DNA from: Agrypnia vestita
Taxonomy: Eukaryota > Arthropoda > Insecta > Trichoptera > Phryganeidae
Assembly (NCBI GenBank): GCA_016648135.1
Contig: JADDOH010004248.1
Coordinates: forward strand, 1-64,000
Direction: 5' to 3'
Length of the DNA: 64,000 bases
Shown: positions 21,925 to 32,958 of the stretch, one piece after another
How the letters are laid out: every line of letters begins with the position of its first letter
Numbering within the stretch: the stretch's first letter is position 1
Notes under the pieces: model-generated
Database searches by the model: none
What the model saw: the letters and a program-made list of their open reading frames with translations, nothing else
Told to the model about the DNA's origin: nothing
Program-made: the position numbers and the translations under genes

Positions 21925-22680
21925 TATATACTATTTTTCAATTATTATTATTACAATATTTTTTTATTTATTAGAGACACTAACAGGATAATGGTACATG
22001 ATTCTCAGATAATAAACATTATAGTGAAGACTATGCCCATTATCCCAATTACAAGTGTCTTCGGCACGCTCTAGTAACATGTATTTTTGTGATTAATTAT
22101 ATTTTACATGTACATTTATGTATATTATATATTTGTGTTTGAGTGTAGTGCGATTAGTATTTAATGGATCTATAGGTTCATGTCGTCGTTTAGAAAATGG
22201 ATGTTGTGTATGAGTGAGTTTTTAAACGAAGATAACGTGTCTGCAAGAATATCAGCATCAATGTTAGAGTCAGCACAATACAAATTATATGTGCGACACA
22301 ACCTTGTAATGGGAGAAAAGTAACCGACATTATTAGTGTGCTGACTTATTCTGAAGAACTCCGGGTTTCTTATACGGGGTTTAATATGCAAATTTATATC
22401 AGATAGACAGAGAGAATCAATAGCTCCGCTGAGAATCTTGTGTAGCACAATGAGATTGGATATTTTTCGTCGGGACTCAAGTTTGTGCATGAAAAAGGCA
22501 AGTCGATCTTCGTAGCTGTGAAGGTTATTGTGTTGACCAGCTTTGTATGACAAAATACGTAGAAACTTTTTCTGCACTCTCTCGATTCTCGTAATATGTG
22601 TTGTGTAATAAGGTGACCAAATAACTATTCCAATATACTTCGTATTATTATTTTTATTAGTATGTTCAAAGAAAACAATT
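21925..22680 (-). mobile_element. LINE C-terminus and 3' UTR
   Basis: The minus-strand frame 22577-22170 reads MQKKFLRILSYKAGQ, EDRLAFFMHKLESRRKISNL, IVLHKILSGAIDSL, then YFSPITRLCRTYNL and ADILADTLSSFKNSL. This is the typical end of a Jockey/CR1-type LINE ORF (QKKFLR.L.YK, LE.RR...L..L.KIL.G, ADSL..FK..L). It is followed by a 3' UTR (AAGACACTTGTAATTGGGAT) and a tail with TAATAAATAAAAAAATATTG. A second copy of the 3' part lies at 30985-31335. Confidence 0.86.
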
Positions 22681-22716
22681 ATTTTCAGGCGTATTCTAGT
22701 GTATCACAAAGTGTTT

Positions 22717-23294
22717 TTTGTAGGGACCCGCAGGAATAACTATGCATTACATTCACCGTTAACACGCATGCTTCGCCTTGGAAACAAATTTTCGGAATAC
22801 GTAGACATTTTTTGATGTAGGAGCATACCCGAATTAAAGAATCATTTAGACTTAAAATATACCAATGGAATTAATAACAGTTTAATGGACTAAATTTTTA
22901 CTTATGTTTCGTTCCCCATGATGTATATATATTTATTTATTTTAAAGTGTCCTAATTATTGTTCATTTCCCTTTTAAATATGTTTTGATTTTATCTTTTA
23001 TATTTATTTTTTGGTTTATTGTATCTCCTTATTTTCTTTATCTGGTATATTGGTTTAATTATCGTTATTTTACTCTATTACTAATATGTTAGAGGTTTCG
23101 AATTATTACTGTTTGCTGTGTACTAATCATCGTTTATATGTATTTTTCATTTATATTGTTACATTTCATAGTGTTCATATTTTTATTTTTTAGTATTTAC
23201 TGTAAAATGTGTTTTATGATAGGTATATAAAAATCCTTTTAATTTTCTTGTACTGTAAAAGTCCATTAGGGCGTTGATTAATAAATAAATACAT
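22717..23294 (+). mobile_element. LINE C-terminus with AATA tail, nested in repeat C
   Basis: The plus-strand frame reads TRRNNYALHSPLTRMLRLGN, then KFSEYVDIF, a stop, then IPELKNHLD. This is another LINE C-terminal relative (HSPLxRMLRLGN). The 3' UTR ends CCATTAGGGCGTTGATTAAT and then AAATAAATACA. To the left is CAGGCGTATTCTAGTG and to the right TGTTCAATAATTCGGA, both belonging to repeat C, so the LINE inserted into that repeat. Confidence 0.78.
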
Positions 23295-23295
23295 G

Positions 23296-23895
23296 TTCAA
23301 TAATTCGGAAGAATGTCTTGTATACTAAAAATAATATTACTCAATATTCCGCTGTAAAAATATAGAGTTATCATTACCAGCTGCGAAATCTATATCTCAC
23401 GAAGCTATTTTCTATATATAGAAAACGTGTATGGAAAACAGTCTGTATGAGCTGGCTTAAGTGATCACTTTGCACGATGCAACGTTCACCAATTCCACCA
23501 CAAGAACATCCACACAATATCTACTTTAAAACTATAGAGGTATCTTTACCAGGTGCAAAATCTTTATATACTATGTCATGAGACGGACTACAGATTTTTC
23601 TAGCACAGTCCATTCAAATAAACGAAAGAAAGTGATTTAGAACATACATAGAACTTTCAAAATTGTTTATTGTGTGGAAAATTTGATATTGTGTGGATGT
23701 TCTTACGGTGGAATTAATGAACATTGCATTGGGTAAAGTGATAACCTAAGCCAGCTCAGACGAGTTTTGAGCCCTGGATCGTCTTTTAAAAGACTTCCAC
23801 ACACATTTTCCATATAAATAGCGTCATCTCTGTGAGACTTCTATAATTTATCTTCATTAATTATCATTCTACTACGGACAAAATTCAATAATTGT
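23296..23895. repeat. Interspersed repeat C with opposing arms
   Basis: Left part 23430-23520 (AGCTGGCTTAAGTGATCACT, CCACCACAAGAACATCCACA) is inverted at 23690-23760 (TGTGTGGATGTTCTTACGGT, AAGTGATAACCTAAGCCAGC). The stretch TAGAGGTATCTTTACCAGG with ATGAGACGGACTACAGAT matches 42303-42365. TTCATTAATTATCATTC with ACGGACAAAATTCAATAATT also matches 42490-42540. Confidence 0.72.
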
Positions 23896-24295
23896 GTACA
23901 TACATAAAAACATACATAAAAATATCGTTAAGAATGTCATTTTGTATTTCGCTTTCGAACTGAGCCTGTATCTTATAGAATACATCAAGGTTGGCGTCTC
24001 TGGATAGTATCTCAGTATAGTGATTAATTATCAGGTAGAGGAGAGAAATAGCTTAGATTGGTGTTATAAAACTTAGTGTGAAATAGGCTTAAATCAAAAT
24101 ATTATACATATATTGTATAAAAACAATATTGGGATCTTGTATCTAAAACATTGACTACATTTTCGAGTATGCGATAGGTTGATGGGTTCCGATAAATGAA
24201 GTATATTTATATATTTATTTATAACACTTATATAAACAGAGTTTATCAATATTTCACTTTTGAACTGAGCCTGTGTCATGACGAATACTGAGATG

Positions 24296-24620
24296 TGTCG
24301 TCACTGTGGAAAGTAAATGAGAATACTGGAAATAATTTAAAGATTTTTAAATTATTTTAAGAAATTCACAAAGTCACTGGGCACGAATTTAGTTTAAAGA
24401 CCATTCTTTATATTCAAAATATAATTCAAAATATTTCGCAATCGATCACTCGACTGTGAAACAGTTTATTATCGCTTGCTAGAATATTTTATTTAATTCT
24501 TCGCCCGATATCTGTCGCTTCGATCAATGTGCGCTTGGTAACACTGTGGTTGGTTTTATCGTCGATTATGTCACGCCGGTTAAACATCAAAATAACGATA
24601 ATGCGCCACGGGACTAGCTT
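24296..24620 (-). mobile_element. Diverged LTR-like fragment, TGTC...GACA family
   Basis: ATCACTCGACTGTGAAACAG, then TTATCGCTTGCTAGAATATT, resembles GTCACTCGTCTGTGGAACAC, then TTTCGTTTGCTAGAATCTTC in the LTR at 56.1 kb. TGTCGTCACTGTGG at 24296 resembles the 3' end of that LTR (TGTCGGCTGTGGG). The other end cannot be found. Short repeats flank it (TTGAACTGAGCCTGT at about 23956 and 24260). Confidence 0.45.
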
Positions 24621-24929
24621 CGCTTTTAATACGAAATACGTTGGTTTTTCGAACCTCCGAGATTACTCTATATATTTCTAGTGTTTGCGAGAATGTATCC
24701 GTCGCTTCCAGACTGTTCCAGACGTGATGAAGAGTGTTCCAGAGGGTACTGTAGTTTTGCTGTCTTCGACATATTACGATGAATTACAATACACCAAGGC
24801 TGTCTCTGGATGGTATTTTGTTCCATTTTAAACCCCGTGATTATTTGTAAATTCAAGTGTCGACACTTCTTTCGTGTCACTCTCTACGTGTGTGCGAGTG
24901 TTTAAGATAAGACGGGCAGGTACTAATAA

Positions 24930-25125
24930 TCGTCGGGCGAGTTGGCTAATTTAGCAGTCGCCTTGCGCAGGAGTACCTACCCGCCCGGCTGCCCGGTGGT
25001 CCGGGCTCGCTGCCCGGCTCTGCCCGGCCCTGCCGCCCCATATTACACATACACCTTCGGGACAAGATTATATCAATAAAACAGACATAATGTAAGCCGC
25101 GGACGCCCGGTGCGATGTTGCGGCA
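24930..25125. other. GC-rich island with GCCCGG repeats
   Basis: Five GCCCGG-type units occur between 24980 and 25032 (CGCCCGGCTGCCCGGTGGTC, GCTGCCCGGCTCTGCCCGGC), followed by CGGACGCCCGGTGCG at about 25100. Base composition is far from the neighbourhood average. The minus-strand frame here (24946-25266) reads RAEPGSEPGPPGSRAGR and is low complexity. It has no recognised product. Confidence 0.5.
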
Positions 25126-25242
25126 ACTTGAAAAAAAACGCTGTAATTTTATCTTTGAATTAGTGTATGGTAAAGTGGCAGAATAGCTAATTGGATAGCA
25201 ATTCGAAATTATTATTAAAAGCACATAATAAAACAATTTACA

Positions 25243-25325
25243 TGGTGTAATAAATCTAGTCCACAATATTTTACAAGTGAATTCTTGCCCTGATTATGAG
25301 TCGAAAATTTTCAAGCAACCATGAC
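25243..25325. mobile_element. Fold-back element, left-end fragment
   Basis: TGGTGTAATAAATCTAGTCC, ACAATATTTTACAAGTG and TGATTATGAGTCGAAAATTT then CAAGCAACCATGA match the left arm at 21083-21165. It breaks off into unrelated DNA. Confidence 0.72.
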
Positions 25326-25740
25326 GAGACATATAAAAAAATTCAAAAACTCATTTCAAATTCCTGATTTCAGAAATTTGATCAAGGCTCTGTGTGTTGT
25401 TTCTTAATTGCGTTGCGTTTCAATGAAATAGCTGAAATCGGATTTTATTTATAATATTTTTAAATTAAACTTTATATTCTTGTAATTATTGAAGTAAAAA
25501 AGTAACTGTGTAAAAAGGGTTAAAAAAAGCAGATTTTTTTTTAATGTATTTATTTAAAACATAAACTGAAATATTTTTATTAAATTTAAAACGATGGTTT
25601 ACTTTGTAAAATTTTTGAAGAGTAAAGACTTTTCACTAGTCCATACAGTCATAAGGCCCACAAAGTAGATAATTTTCTTTATTTTTAAAACATCCTATAT
25701 AATTAAATTTTTAATAAACCTAATTTTAACTACATAATCT
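25326..25740. other. AT-rich stretch, nothing recognised
   Basis: No coding or repeat signal identified. Confidence 0.45.
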
Positions 25741-26205
25741 TTTATATTCTGATGTATGGACGTGAAGCCTGGAATCGGCAAAAAAGGAATGAAAGTAGAC
25801 TGAAGGCGGTGGAAATGCGATCACTAAGGCGCTTGTGTGGAAAATCTTTGGTCGATGAAGTGAGGAATGAACAAATTAGAAGTTAATGTAATGCTGCCTG
25901 TAGTTTGGTAGATAGAATAAAGAAAGGAGTGGAACTAGAACGTATGAGTGAGGAAAGGATGTAGAAAGGTTAAGAAAATATATAGGGCAAGTGTTGAAGG
26001 TAACAGGAATAGAGGGCATCCGCGAAAACCTGGCATGATCAGATTCGACAAGCATTGGAGGATGGCCCTGTTAAAAGCGTCAATAACCGTAGAGCTTGCA
26101 TGAGAAGATTTATGAGTATAGCCGAAGCAAAAGTAGCATGTCAAGATAGAGGAATATGGCGTTCTATCCTTTCTGCCTACCCTTACGGAGAAACGGCGTG
26201 ATGCG
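25741..26205 (+). mobile_element. LINE fragment of the 11.9 kb lineage
   Basis: Starting at LMYGREAWNRQKRNESRLKA (about 25751) it follows the C-terminal third of the 11868-13235 element: VEMRSLRRLCGKS, then degraded LVDRIKKG, then ASVEGNRNRGHPRKPGM, GPVKSVNNRRACMRRF and LSAYPYGETA with its stop. It has several frame changes and small indels. It abuts a different LINE immediately downstream. Confidence 0.85.
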
Positions 26206-26683
26206 GCGGCATTATCCTTGGCTTTACCCAACCGAGTTTCTCCAGGGTATGCTTGGCTACAATAGTCTAGAGACTAGAAGGAATGTGTATTTGATTACAC
26301 ATTTTTATCGATTGCTGCGCGATATGATCGATAATCCTGAAATTATGCAGAGCATTGGTTTGTATGTTCCTGATAATTACATTAGACATCGTCAGCATAG
26401 ATTGTTTCACATTCCAATATACAGGACCAACCTGCCGATGGTTATGCCTGTTGGAAGAGCCACAGCTATGCTGAACAAAATCGCTTTGGGTATTGATATA
26501 TTCCGTGTGTCTGAGGGGGTTTTCCGAAGCGGGATTCTCCTACACCTTTTACCAGATTTTATGTTATTTTTAATTTATTATTTTATTTTGATATATACTT
26601 CCTAATATGTATGCCTTAAACATCTTGTTTGTAATGTACATGTTCTCAATAAATAAATTGAAATTGAAATTGAAATTGAATGG
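26206..26683 (+). mobile_element. LINE C-terminus with TTGAAA tail
   Basis: The frame reads EFLQGMLGYNSLETRRNVYL, ITHFYRLLRDMIDNPEI, YVPDNYIRHRQHRLFHIP, YRTNLPM, then IALGIDIFRVSEGVFR and a stop at 26605. The LGYNSLExRRN, L-Y-x-x, I-x-x-x-V-P-D and F.VPxxRT series is the end of a common insect LINE ORF. The 3' end is an (ATTGAA)n tail at 26657-26681, typical of that class. Confidence 0.85.
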
Positions 26684-27192
26684 TTAGTTAGTTAGCTAGT
26701 TGGTTATTTAAAACCACAATTTTCTTGCAAAATATAAATTTTGCAGAATCAGAAAACAGTTTACTATCGAGGGAACACATCAATCGTGCACAAACTGATA
26801 AACAGCGGTGGTGTTGTTTGCTATAATTAAATTTCCGAAAAGTAAAAATTGAGATGCTGCCGCTTTGAACTGGTTGATTGACATGTCCACCGTTTAAGCG
26901 AAGCCGGTTATGGCGCCAAATGTCATTTTCTTAAAGATAAGATGGCGAACGCGATATCGCGGCGGAGTTTATACTTCTTCCCACACTTGTTCCACGTGGA
27001 TCTATTTCATCAGATTAATTCTGCGTCAGGGGCTTTGAAAATTCAAGGAAAAGGGCGTATGAACATAAACTGAAAAGCTTTTCGAAGCCCAGCGGGCAAA
27101 TTTCAATCTTAAATAATGACATTCAATAAGGATTATATTTCATACTTATTTTAATCTCGAATAATAATTTTCGGTAATAATACCTATATGTA
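26684..27192. other. Unassigned, GC-richer in the middle
   Basis: No frame is convincing. ATAAGATGGCGAACGCGATA with TCGCGGCGGAG (26937-26967) and GAAGCCGGTTATGGCGCCAA stand out; such ATGGCG/CG-rich strings can mark promoters or exons, but nothing else supports this. Confidence 0.35.
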
Positions 27193-27606
27193 ATTTTTTT
27201 TTAAATATTTCTGTCTTATTTTTTGTAAAACGTTGGACTATCATTACATTAACTCATATCGATTACGAAAAATTCATTCGTTTCAATACAAGTTAAATAA
27301 AATGATAAAAACCCTGAAAAAATTCCAATTGGAAAACATTCCAATTGGAATTCGAAGGTTTTTATTTTTTTATTTGACTTGTATTAAAGGGAATAAATAT
27401 TTCATATTCGACATATGTTACTGTAATGATAGTCCAAAGGTTTACAAAAAATAAGTCAGAAATATTGAAAAAAAAATGCAAACTTTGATGTCGCATATCT
27501 CCTGAACTATTGATATTAGGTCATAATAGCTTGAACATTTTCGACTCATAATCAAGGCAGGAATATAGTCCTGCGAGGTTATTAATGTTTTACAAATAAC
27601 CCTGTA
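27193..27606. mobile_element. Fold-back element, outer left arm lost (TTATTT subtype)
   Basis: The centre is the short palindrome AATTCCAATTGGAAAACATT with CCAATTGGAATTCGAAGG (about 27318-27358). The right arm ends GGAATATAGTCCTGCGAGGT, then ACAAATAACCCTGTA, matching the inverted left end at 30590. A Helitron follows directly. Confidence 0.85.
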
Positions 27607-28081
27607 TATATATATATATATAAAGAAATCCGTGTTTCCCTATCCGCGAAGTTTTCTCCACAACTAGCCACAACCATCTACCGATGGTTATGGTGGTGGA
27701 TAGCCCTTGGTGTCACATCGAAAATATGCGAGTTTGGTGGGGGTGGCTGTGCGTGGGTGGGAGTGGATGACGAAAATGTGCTTTCTAGCATGTTATGGAA
27801 AGGCCTCAAATGCTTCAGATTGTTTCAAAATAGGCGCGCCGACCGTGTCGGTGAGTCTAGAAGGTTCCGGAAAAACCTGCTCTAGAAACTTCTATAAGGT
27901 TCTAAACTGAGTGGCGGAATGTGTCGGTGTACCTAGAAGGTTCCTGTATATTCAATAAATTTCTTGAAAGTTCTGGAAGGAGAATGTTCTAGAAGGTTCG
28001 CGAAAGTTCTAAGACGATCCAAACAAAGTTCCAAATAGATACTAAAAATCTACGCGTGCGAAGCCACGCTGGCACAGCTAG
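27607..28081 (+). mobile_element. Non-autonomous Helitron, copy 2
   Basis: It begins in a TA repeat (TATATATAAAGAAATCCGTG) and ends CTACGCGTGCGAAGCCACGC, then GGCACAGCTAG. The interior is nearly collinear with copy 3 (58627-59060), including GGTGGGGGTGGCTGTGCGTG and AGTTCTGGAAGGAGAATGTT. Copy 2 carries about 40 extra bases (GGCGCGCCGACCGTGTCGG). The left boundary cannot be placed exactly because of the TA repeat. No Rep/helicase coding. Confidence 0.82.
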
Positions 28082-28097
28082 TATATAGTATAATATT

Positions 28098-28512
28098 TTT
28101 AATTTTTTATCTGTGTCACAGAGACGAAGCTTTTTTTTTATATACGGGAAAGTAGGTATGGAAATCTTTTTTGGGTGTTTTGAGGGCTTACGATCTATCG
28201 TTCGACTGGCTTAAGTGGTCGCTTTACACAATTCCACCCATGATAGACTATAACATCTACCATTTTTTTTAAGTTGTATGTCTACCTTGCACAATTTATT
28301 TGATATGTGAGTTGTATTTTTACTACCGCCATCTGCGGATGAAAGTTGTCGTCTATATACAGTATAGACGTCGCCGAGTTTTTAAAGCAATATTGTTTAA
28401 ATGTATCTGATATTCTTCTCAATTATTAACAGTTACACTAGAATACGCCTGAATTTCAGTCTCCTTTTTAGACCAGTTTTTATCTATTCAGAAAATTTTA
28501 GATATGTTCATT
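28098..28512 (-). repeat. Interspersed repeat C, near-complete copy
   Basis: Reverse-complement match to 938-1310 at both ends: TATACGGGAAAGTAGGTATG at one and AGAATACGCCTGAATTTCAG with CTCCTTTTTAGACCAGTTTT at the other. The central CGCCATCTGCGGATGAAAGT recalls ATAGATGGCGAAATCG with AAAGTTGTA at 48.64 kb. Confidence 0.75.
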
Positions 28513-29397
28513 TTAAAAAAAAAGCTTTTCTCTATATTTTATTTATTTATTTATATATAATGTATAAATAAATATAACTTGACTAATGATGTCCGCTTGG
28601 GGATAAAATGCAGTATTGCGTTCTTCGAAAATTTTAACATACTCGAGATATTTTGTTACTTTTTATACTGTTTAATATCATATTCAATATAAATTTTAAG
28701 TACAACTAACTATTCAAAAATGTACAGTACCCAAAAAAATTATTATTATTTTAAATCAGGTTGATGCATAACTCTCTGATATTGATTTCGCGTCATTTTT
28801 TCAAATTCGACGCATAATTGATATTTGTCATAACCTAACTTTTTAATAGGATTTAATTTTCACATACACATATGCCAAATTATGCTGTAACACCTCGAGA
28901 AAGAATGAAAAGTTAAAGTGAAATGTGACCGAAAGTTTGGACCATTTCTCAATTTCTTGATTCCTTCACTGCCGTAGATAAAATACGGATATGTTTAATC
29001 TTTTTCTATTAGTGGATTCCGATAACGAAGATTGAAGTAAAAATAATTTTTGTATTTTCGTATCTATTATTGATTTAATCTAATAATTTCGGTTACATAA
29101 ATTATTTATCACACACAAGGATTCTGGTGGTGGATCGAAAGTAATCTTAACCACGCTACGTTTGGTGAAATAGAATATTACATAACACATTAGTTACATC
29201 AACATATTTGATAAAGTAGCGGAAGAATAGATAGATCAATCACGCATATCTTGAAAGTGCTTGAGTACTCGAATTAAGAGAGAATTTCGGAGACAAAACA
29301 TTTCCTGCACAAGTTGTGAAAAATAAGCTAATTTGTGATTTTTTTTTTATCAAATCATTTAATTTCATTGCTTAAAATAAAATATCATGATAGTTAT
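28513..29397. other. AT-rich stretch, nothing recognised
   Basis: No gene or repeat identified; frames are short and without motifs. Confidence 0.45.
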
Positions 29398-29631
29398 TGT
29401 AATAGATCTGAGGAACGTATGTCGCGACGCCAGAAAGAGACTGCATGACAGAGAGAGAGAATGTATAAAAAGGCGTGTGAATGTCGAGTCGAGCCTCTTG
29501 TACTACCATTGATATCGAGACCGCATCTTACTGTATAAACGATTGTCTAAACTATTATTGTTACCGAATAAAGACTTACGAGAACAAAGTCTTTACTTGG
29601 AGCAACCTCATACCGAAATAACATTATTACA
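29398..29631 (+). mobile_element. Solo LTR with 5 bp target duplication
   Basis: The 234 bp block starts TGTAATAGATCTGAGG and ends CATTATTACA. Its outermost seven bases are perfect inverted repeats (TGTAATA/TATTACA). GTTAT precedes (29393-29397) and follows (29632-29636) it, a clean 5 bp target-site duplication. Inside are a TATAAAA box (29464-29470) and an AATAAA polyadenylation signal (29567-29572) in U3-R-U5 order. The internal region is gone, consistent with LTR-LTR recombination. Superfamily (BEL/Pao, gypsy or copia) cannot be told. Confidence 0.88.
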
Positions 29632-29636
29632 GTTAT

Positions 29637-30295
29637 AGAATTGTGTTTTTATATACACATGCGTACACGTTATATCTGTTATCAATATTCATACTATTTT
29701 CATTTTTTTTATTATTTATTAAGTTTACATAATATTTTACACATACAATACGCATTATTAAATCTTTATGTTTTTTTTTCAAAATTTTTATAGTCCTATG
29801 AAAGTATGAACTTGTGTATGGAACAGAAGAATGTCACAAGCGTAGTAGATAACTGTATTTTTGAAAACATTTGACACATACGTGCAAAGAAATATAGTTA
29901 GAAATATTTCAAGATTTTAAGTTTATTTATTTAGTTATTAAATCCCAAAAGAAAATATACAAAATATAATATATATACATATATATATATATATAAAGGT
30001 ATATACTGTTCGGTATACATAGGTTCGGGAGATGAGAAGTTAGACATGTGTAATGATTTACACACGACTAAATAATAAATAATAAAAACTATATAAATTA
30101 GTAACTAGTGACTAATATTAATACCCAGCTTTCAAAGTAGTGACTCGAATGATAGAATGGTAGTTGTATGATTACAATATACATTTATAAGAATATCAGA
30201 TTAATGCAATCGTAATTTTGAACTTTGCATAATTTTGTATAGTTCTAATGTTTGGAACATTATTGAAATATTTAATTCCTAGATATAGTGGTGTC
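29637..30295. other. AT-rich stretch, nothing recognised
   Basis: Includes a TATATACATATATATATATA run at about 29970-29993. No gene recognised. Confidence 0.5.
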
Positions 30296-30516
30296 GCATG
30301 GCTGTTTTACTGCATCTAGATATATTTAGGGTTTCAATCACAAGCGATCTTTTGCTACGTCTATTTTAATCTTGAACTATATTTTTTTTCACTATAAACT
30401 AAACGCCCGTGCTATGGAAAATAATACCCACTTGCTGGTCTGGAATAAGGTTCGATCCCGCGACTACTGGATCACTAAGCAAGTGTCGTAACCACTAGAC
30501 CTACAAGCTGCTCTAA
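30296..30516 (-). mobile_element. tRNA-derived SINE type 2, minus strand
   Basis: On the minus strand: GTAGGTCTAGTGGTTACGAC (box A), GTCGCGGGATCGAACC (box B, one base off), then CAGACCAGCAAGTGGGTATT and TTCCATAGCAC, as in the copy at 15.4 kb. The body then diverges. It is followed within 80 bases by a fold-back element. Confidence 0.75.
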
Positions 30517-30589
30517 ACATTTAATATTGTATATAATAAATTACTGTATTTCAAACCGAAATAAATTCTTATCACGATTTGTTTTTATA

Positions 30590-30978
30590 TACAGGGTTAT
30601 TTGGGAAACATTAATAACCTCGCATTCCTGCCTTGATTATGAGCCGAAAATGTTCAAGTTCAAATAATCAATAGTAATGGAGATATGCGACATCAAAGTT
30701 TGCATCTTTTTTCAATATTTCTGACTTATATTTTGTAAAACGTTGGAGTATCATTACAGTAACTCATATCAAATATGAAAAATTCATTCCCTTTAATACA
30801 AGTCAAATAAAATAATAAAAACCTTCGAATTCCAAGTGGAAAACATTCCAATTGGAAATTTTTCAGGGTTTTTATCAATTACTATAATGATAGTCCAGTG
30901 TTCTACAAAAAATAAGACAGAAATACTGAAAAAAAAGCAAACTTTGATGTCGCATATCTCCGTAACCATAAACTTGTA
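30590..30978. mobile_element. Fold-back element, right end lost (TTATTT subtype)
   Basis: The left end TACAGGGTTATTTGGGAAAC, with CATTAATAACCTCGCA, matches the inverted right end at 27606. The arms meet near 30845 (AAAACATTCCAATTGGAAAT). The right arm stops at CGCATATCTCCGTAACCATA and is cut by the LINE tail that starts at about 30985. Confidence 0.85.
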
Positions 30979-30984
30979 CTGTAA

Positions 30985-31335
30985 AAAGTATCAAATTTTT
31001 ATTTTTATTTATATTTATTGAGACATTAACTGGGTACAAGATACATAAAAAACAACACATTACTATTTAAAAATCAGTCCATTATCCTAAGTACAAGTGT
31101 CTTCGGCCTGCTCTAGCAACGTGTATGTATATATATTTAGTGTATCAATGTAGTGTAATCTTGTAAGAATATGAAAATAAATAATTGATTTAATGTGTTC
31201 TATGTGTTCTTATCCTCGTTCAAAAGTCTCTCCTACATCCATCCATTTTCTTGGCAATAAGTCAATATAGGTATATTATATGCGACACATTCTTGTTATG
31301 GGAGAAAAATAACCATCATTGTTGAAATTAATGCT
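30985..31335 (-). mobile_element. LINE 3' end, same family as 21925-22680
   Basis: ATCCTAAGTACAAGTGTCTT, then CGGCCTGCTCTAGCAACG, matches ATCCCAATTACAAGTGTCTT, then CGGCACGCTCTAGTAACA at 22.05 kb. GCGACACATTCTTGTTATGG, then GAGAAAAATAACC, matches 22292-22324. On this strand the left edge is the 3' tail (ATTTTTATTTATATTTATTG). Only the last codons and the UTR are kept. Confidence 0.82.
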
Positions 31336-31984
31336 AAAAAATAAAGTGTTTAAATTTAATATTTTGTTTTATTTTTCATAAAGTTTAGCAGTTTTTTGAT
31401 CAGGTCGTTGTGTAACAGTTTGGTCATTATAATTTGCGTACAAAATACAATAGACGACGAAAATCATCTCGTTCCGCACTCAAAATTGTACTGTTCTTTG
31501 CGCCAATTCGAAAATAGTCTCGGAATAAGTCTCATCTGTTTTCACGAGCCATTAGGAACGATAAATCAATCCACTATTTAAGAAGTATTATAACTTTAAT
31601 TAAACAAATTTGAAAAGTGTATATAACTTTTAAATTATCTCCACCGTAAAAACAAATACAAATACAAAAAAGTAAAATTGTCAATCCACATTTTTTTTTA
31701 CAAAAATGATACAATACATGTTGGAATTAAATCAGACAGTTAATTTTCAACCTCGTTTTTTAACGAATACAAATATTCAAGGTCTATATAACCAGACATA
31801 ACCAGATCGGAACTCAACAAGTCTAAAAAATATCACCTTACCTAGACCAACCGCTTAAGAAGTCGCTTTTAAACGAGGTGATGACACAAAGTCTGGTCTT
31901 TGGCTCGACTATCTGATGGAGGATGTCCAGACAGTGCACGTTTAAAAATGTAAATACAAAAAGGTAAACATCTTACTCGTAGAT
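31336..31984. other. Unassigned AT-rich stretch
   Basis: No gene recognised. Confidence 0.45.
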
Positions 31985-32595
31985 GAAAAAAAAAATGCGC
32001 TTTGAAAACTGTACTGTGATAAATAAATACTAAACGATAAATTTAATCTCCCAATCCTCATTAAAATCTACGTAATAGTAATTACAATCCCAAAAGTAAT
32101 AAGTCGGTATGAATGAGAGACAGACAGTATGAGAGAGTGAATGAGTTTAAATAGGGACGCGCTCTCTTGCAATTAAACTACGCTTTAAATTGAAACAAAA
32201 AAAATGCGCTTTGAAAACTGTACTGTGATCTATTAACACAAAAGTTAACTAGACTAAACGATAAATTTAATCTCCCAATTCTCATTCAAATCTATGAAAT
32301 AGTAATTACAATCCTAAAAGTAATAAGTCGGTATGAATGAGAGAGACAGACAGAATGAGAGAGCGAATGAGTTTAAATAGGGACGCGCTCTCTTACAATT
32401 AAACTACCGCGTCATAGTAGTTCAGCTAGACGTGAGCCACCTGTAAACCGTATAAATGTTGTGACGTGGAACTCCATTGTAGTCAAGTCAATGAATTATA
32501 TTCAATCGGAACATCGAGTTTATCTAAATCCTCGATTTCCTGGAAGACCTTCCTTCTCAGTGCGATGGACGAGGATATCACACTTATGAATTAGG
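31985..32595 (+). mobile_element. LTR-like block with a 209 bp internal duplication
   Basis: AAAATGCGCTTTGAAAACTG starts units at about 31993 and 32201; both contain CTAAACGATAAATTTAATCT, AAGTAATAAGTCGGTATGAA, GAGTTTAAATAGGGACGCGC and TCTCTT. After the second unit come CAGCTAGACGTGAGCCACC, AACATCGAGTTTATCTAAAT, then CCTCGATTTCCTGGAAGACC and GGATATCACA. The layout (duplicated upstream part, TATA-like TTTAAATAG, then a leader) resembles an LTR with duplicated U3. Clear TG/CA ends with target duplication were not found. Confidence 0.45.
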
Positions 32596-32958
32596 CTATG
32601 AACGCTGAAAACACTTTTCCAATACTAGGCTTGTTCCCGTCAATGAACGAAAATCCCTCCTCACCTCGCGACCCCCGCCCTACCTGATTTAGTAAATTCT
32701 GTATTTAATATAATTGTTAATTAATTATACCTGATAAGGGAGCCTCCATAAACCATGTGATTCCATTTTGAATCCTTTCGAACCCCTCCCCACCACCATG
32801 TAGACCTAACGTGGCTTTTGCTTTGACCTTGCTTATTAGTCTTTTTTTATTATTATATTTCACACACGCGCCTAGGCGACCGCATTCAGTCTTCTTTTAT
32901 TTTGAGAAAGATATCTGTGTTAGAAGTCTAGCTATACATACAAAAATAGGTTTGCCTG
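32596..32958. other. Unassigned stretch
   Basis: No gene or repeat recognised; the 68-codon frame at 32811-33017 runs into the fold-back element and is accidental. Confidence 0.45.

Noticed and set aside
26156..26234. ATG at 26156 as the true start of a 149-codon gene
   Set aside because: The first 25 codons are the tail of a different LINE (SAYPYGETA in another frame); the recognisable peptide starts at about EFLQG and is a LINE C-terminus.
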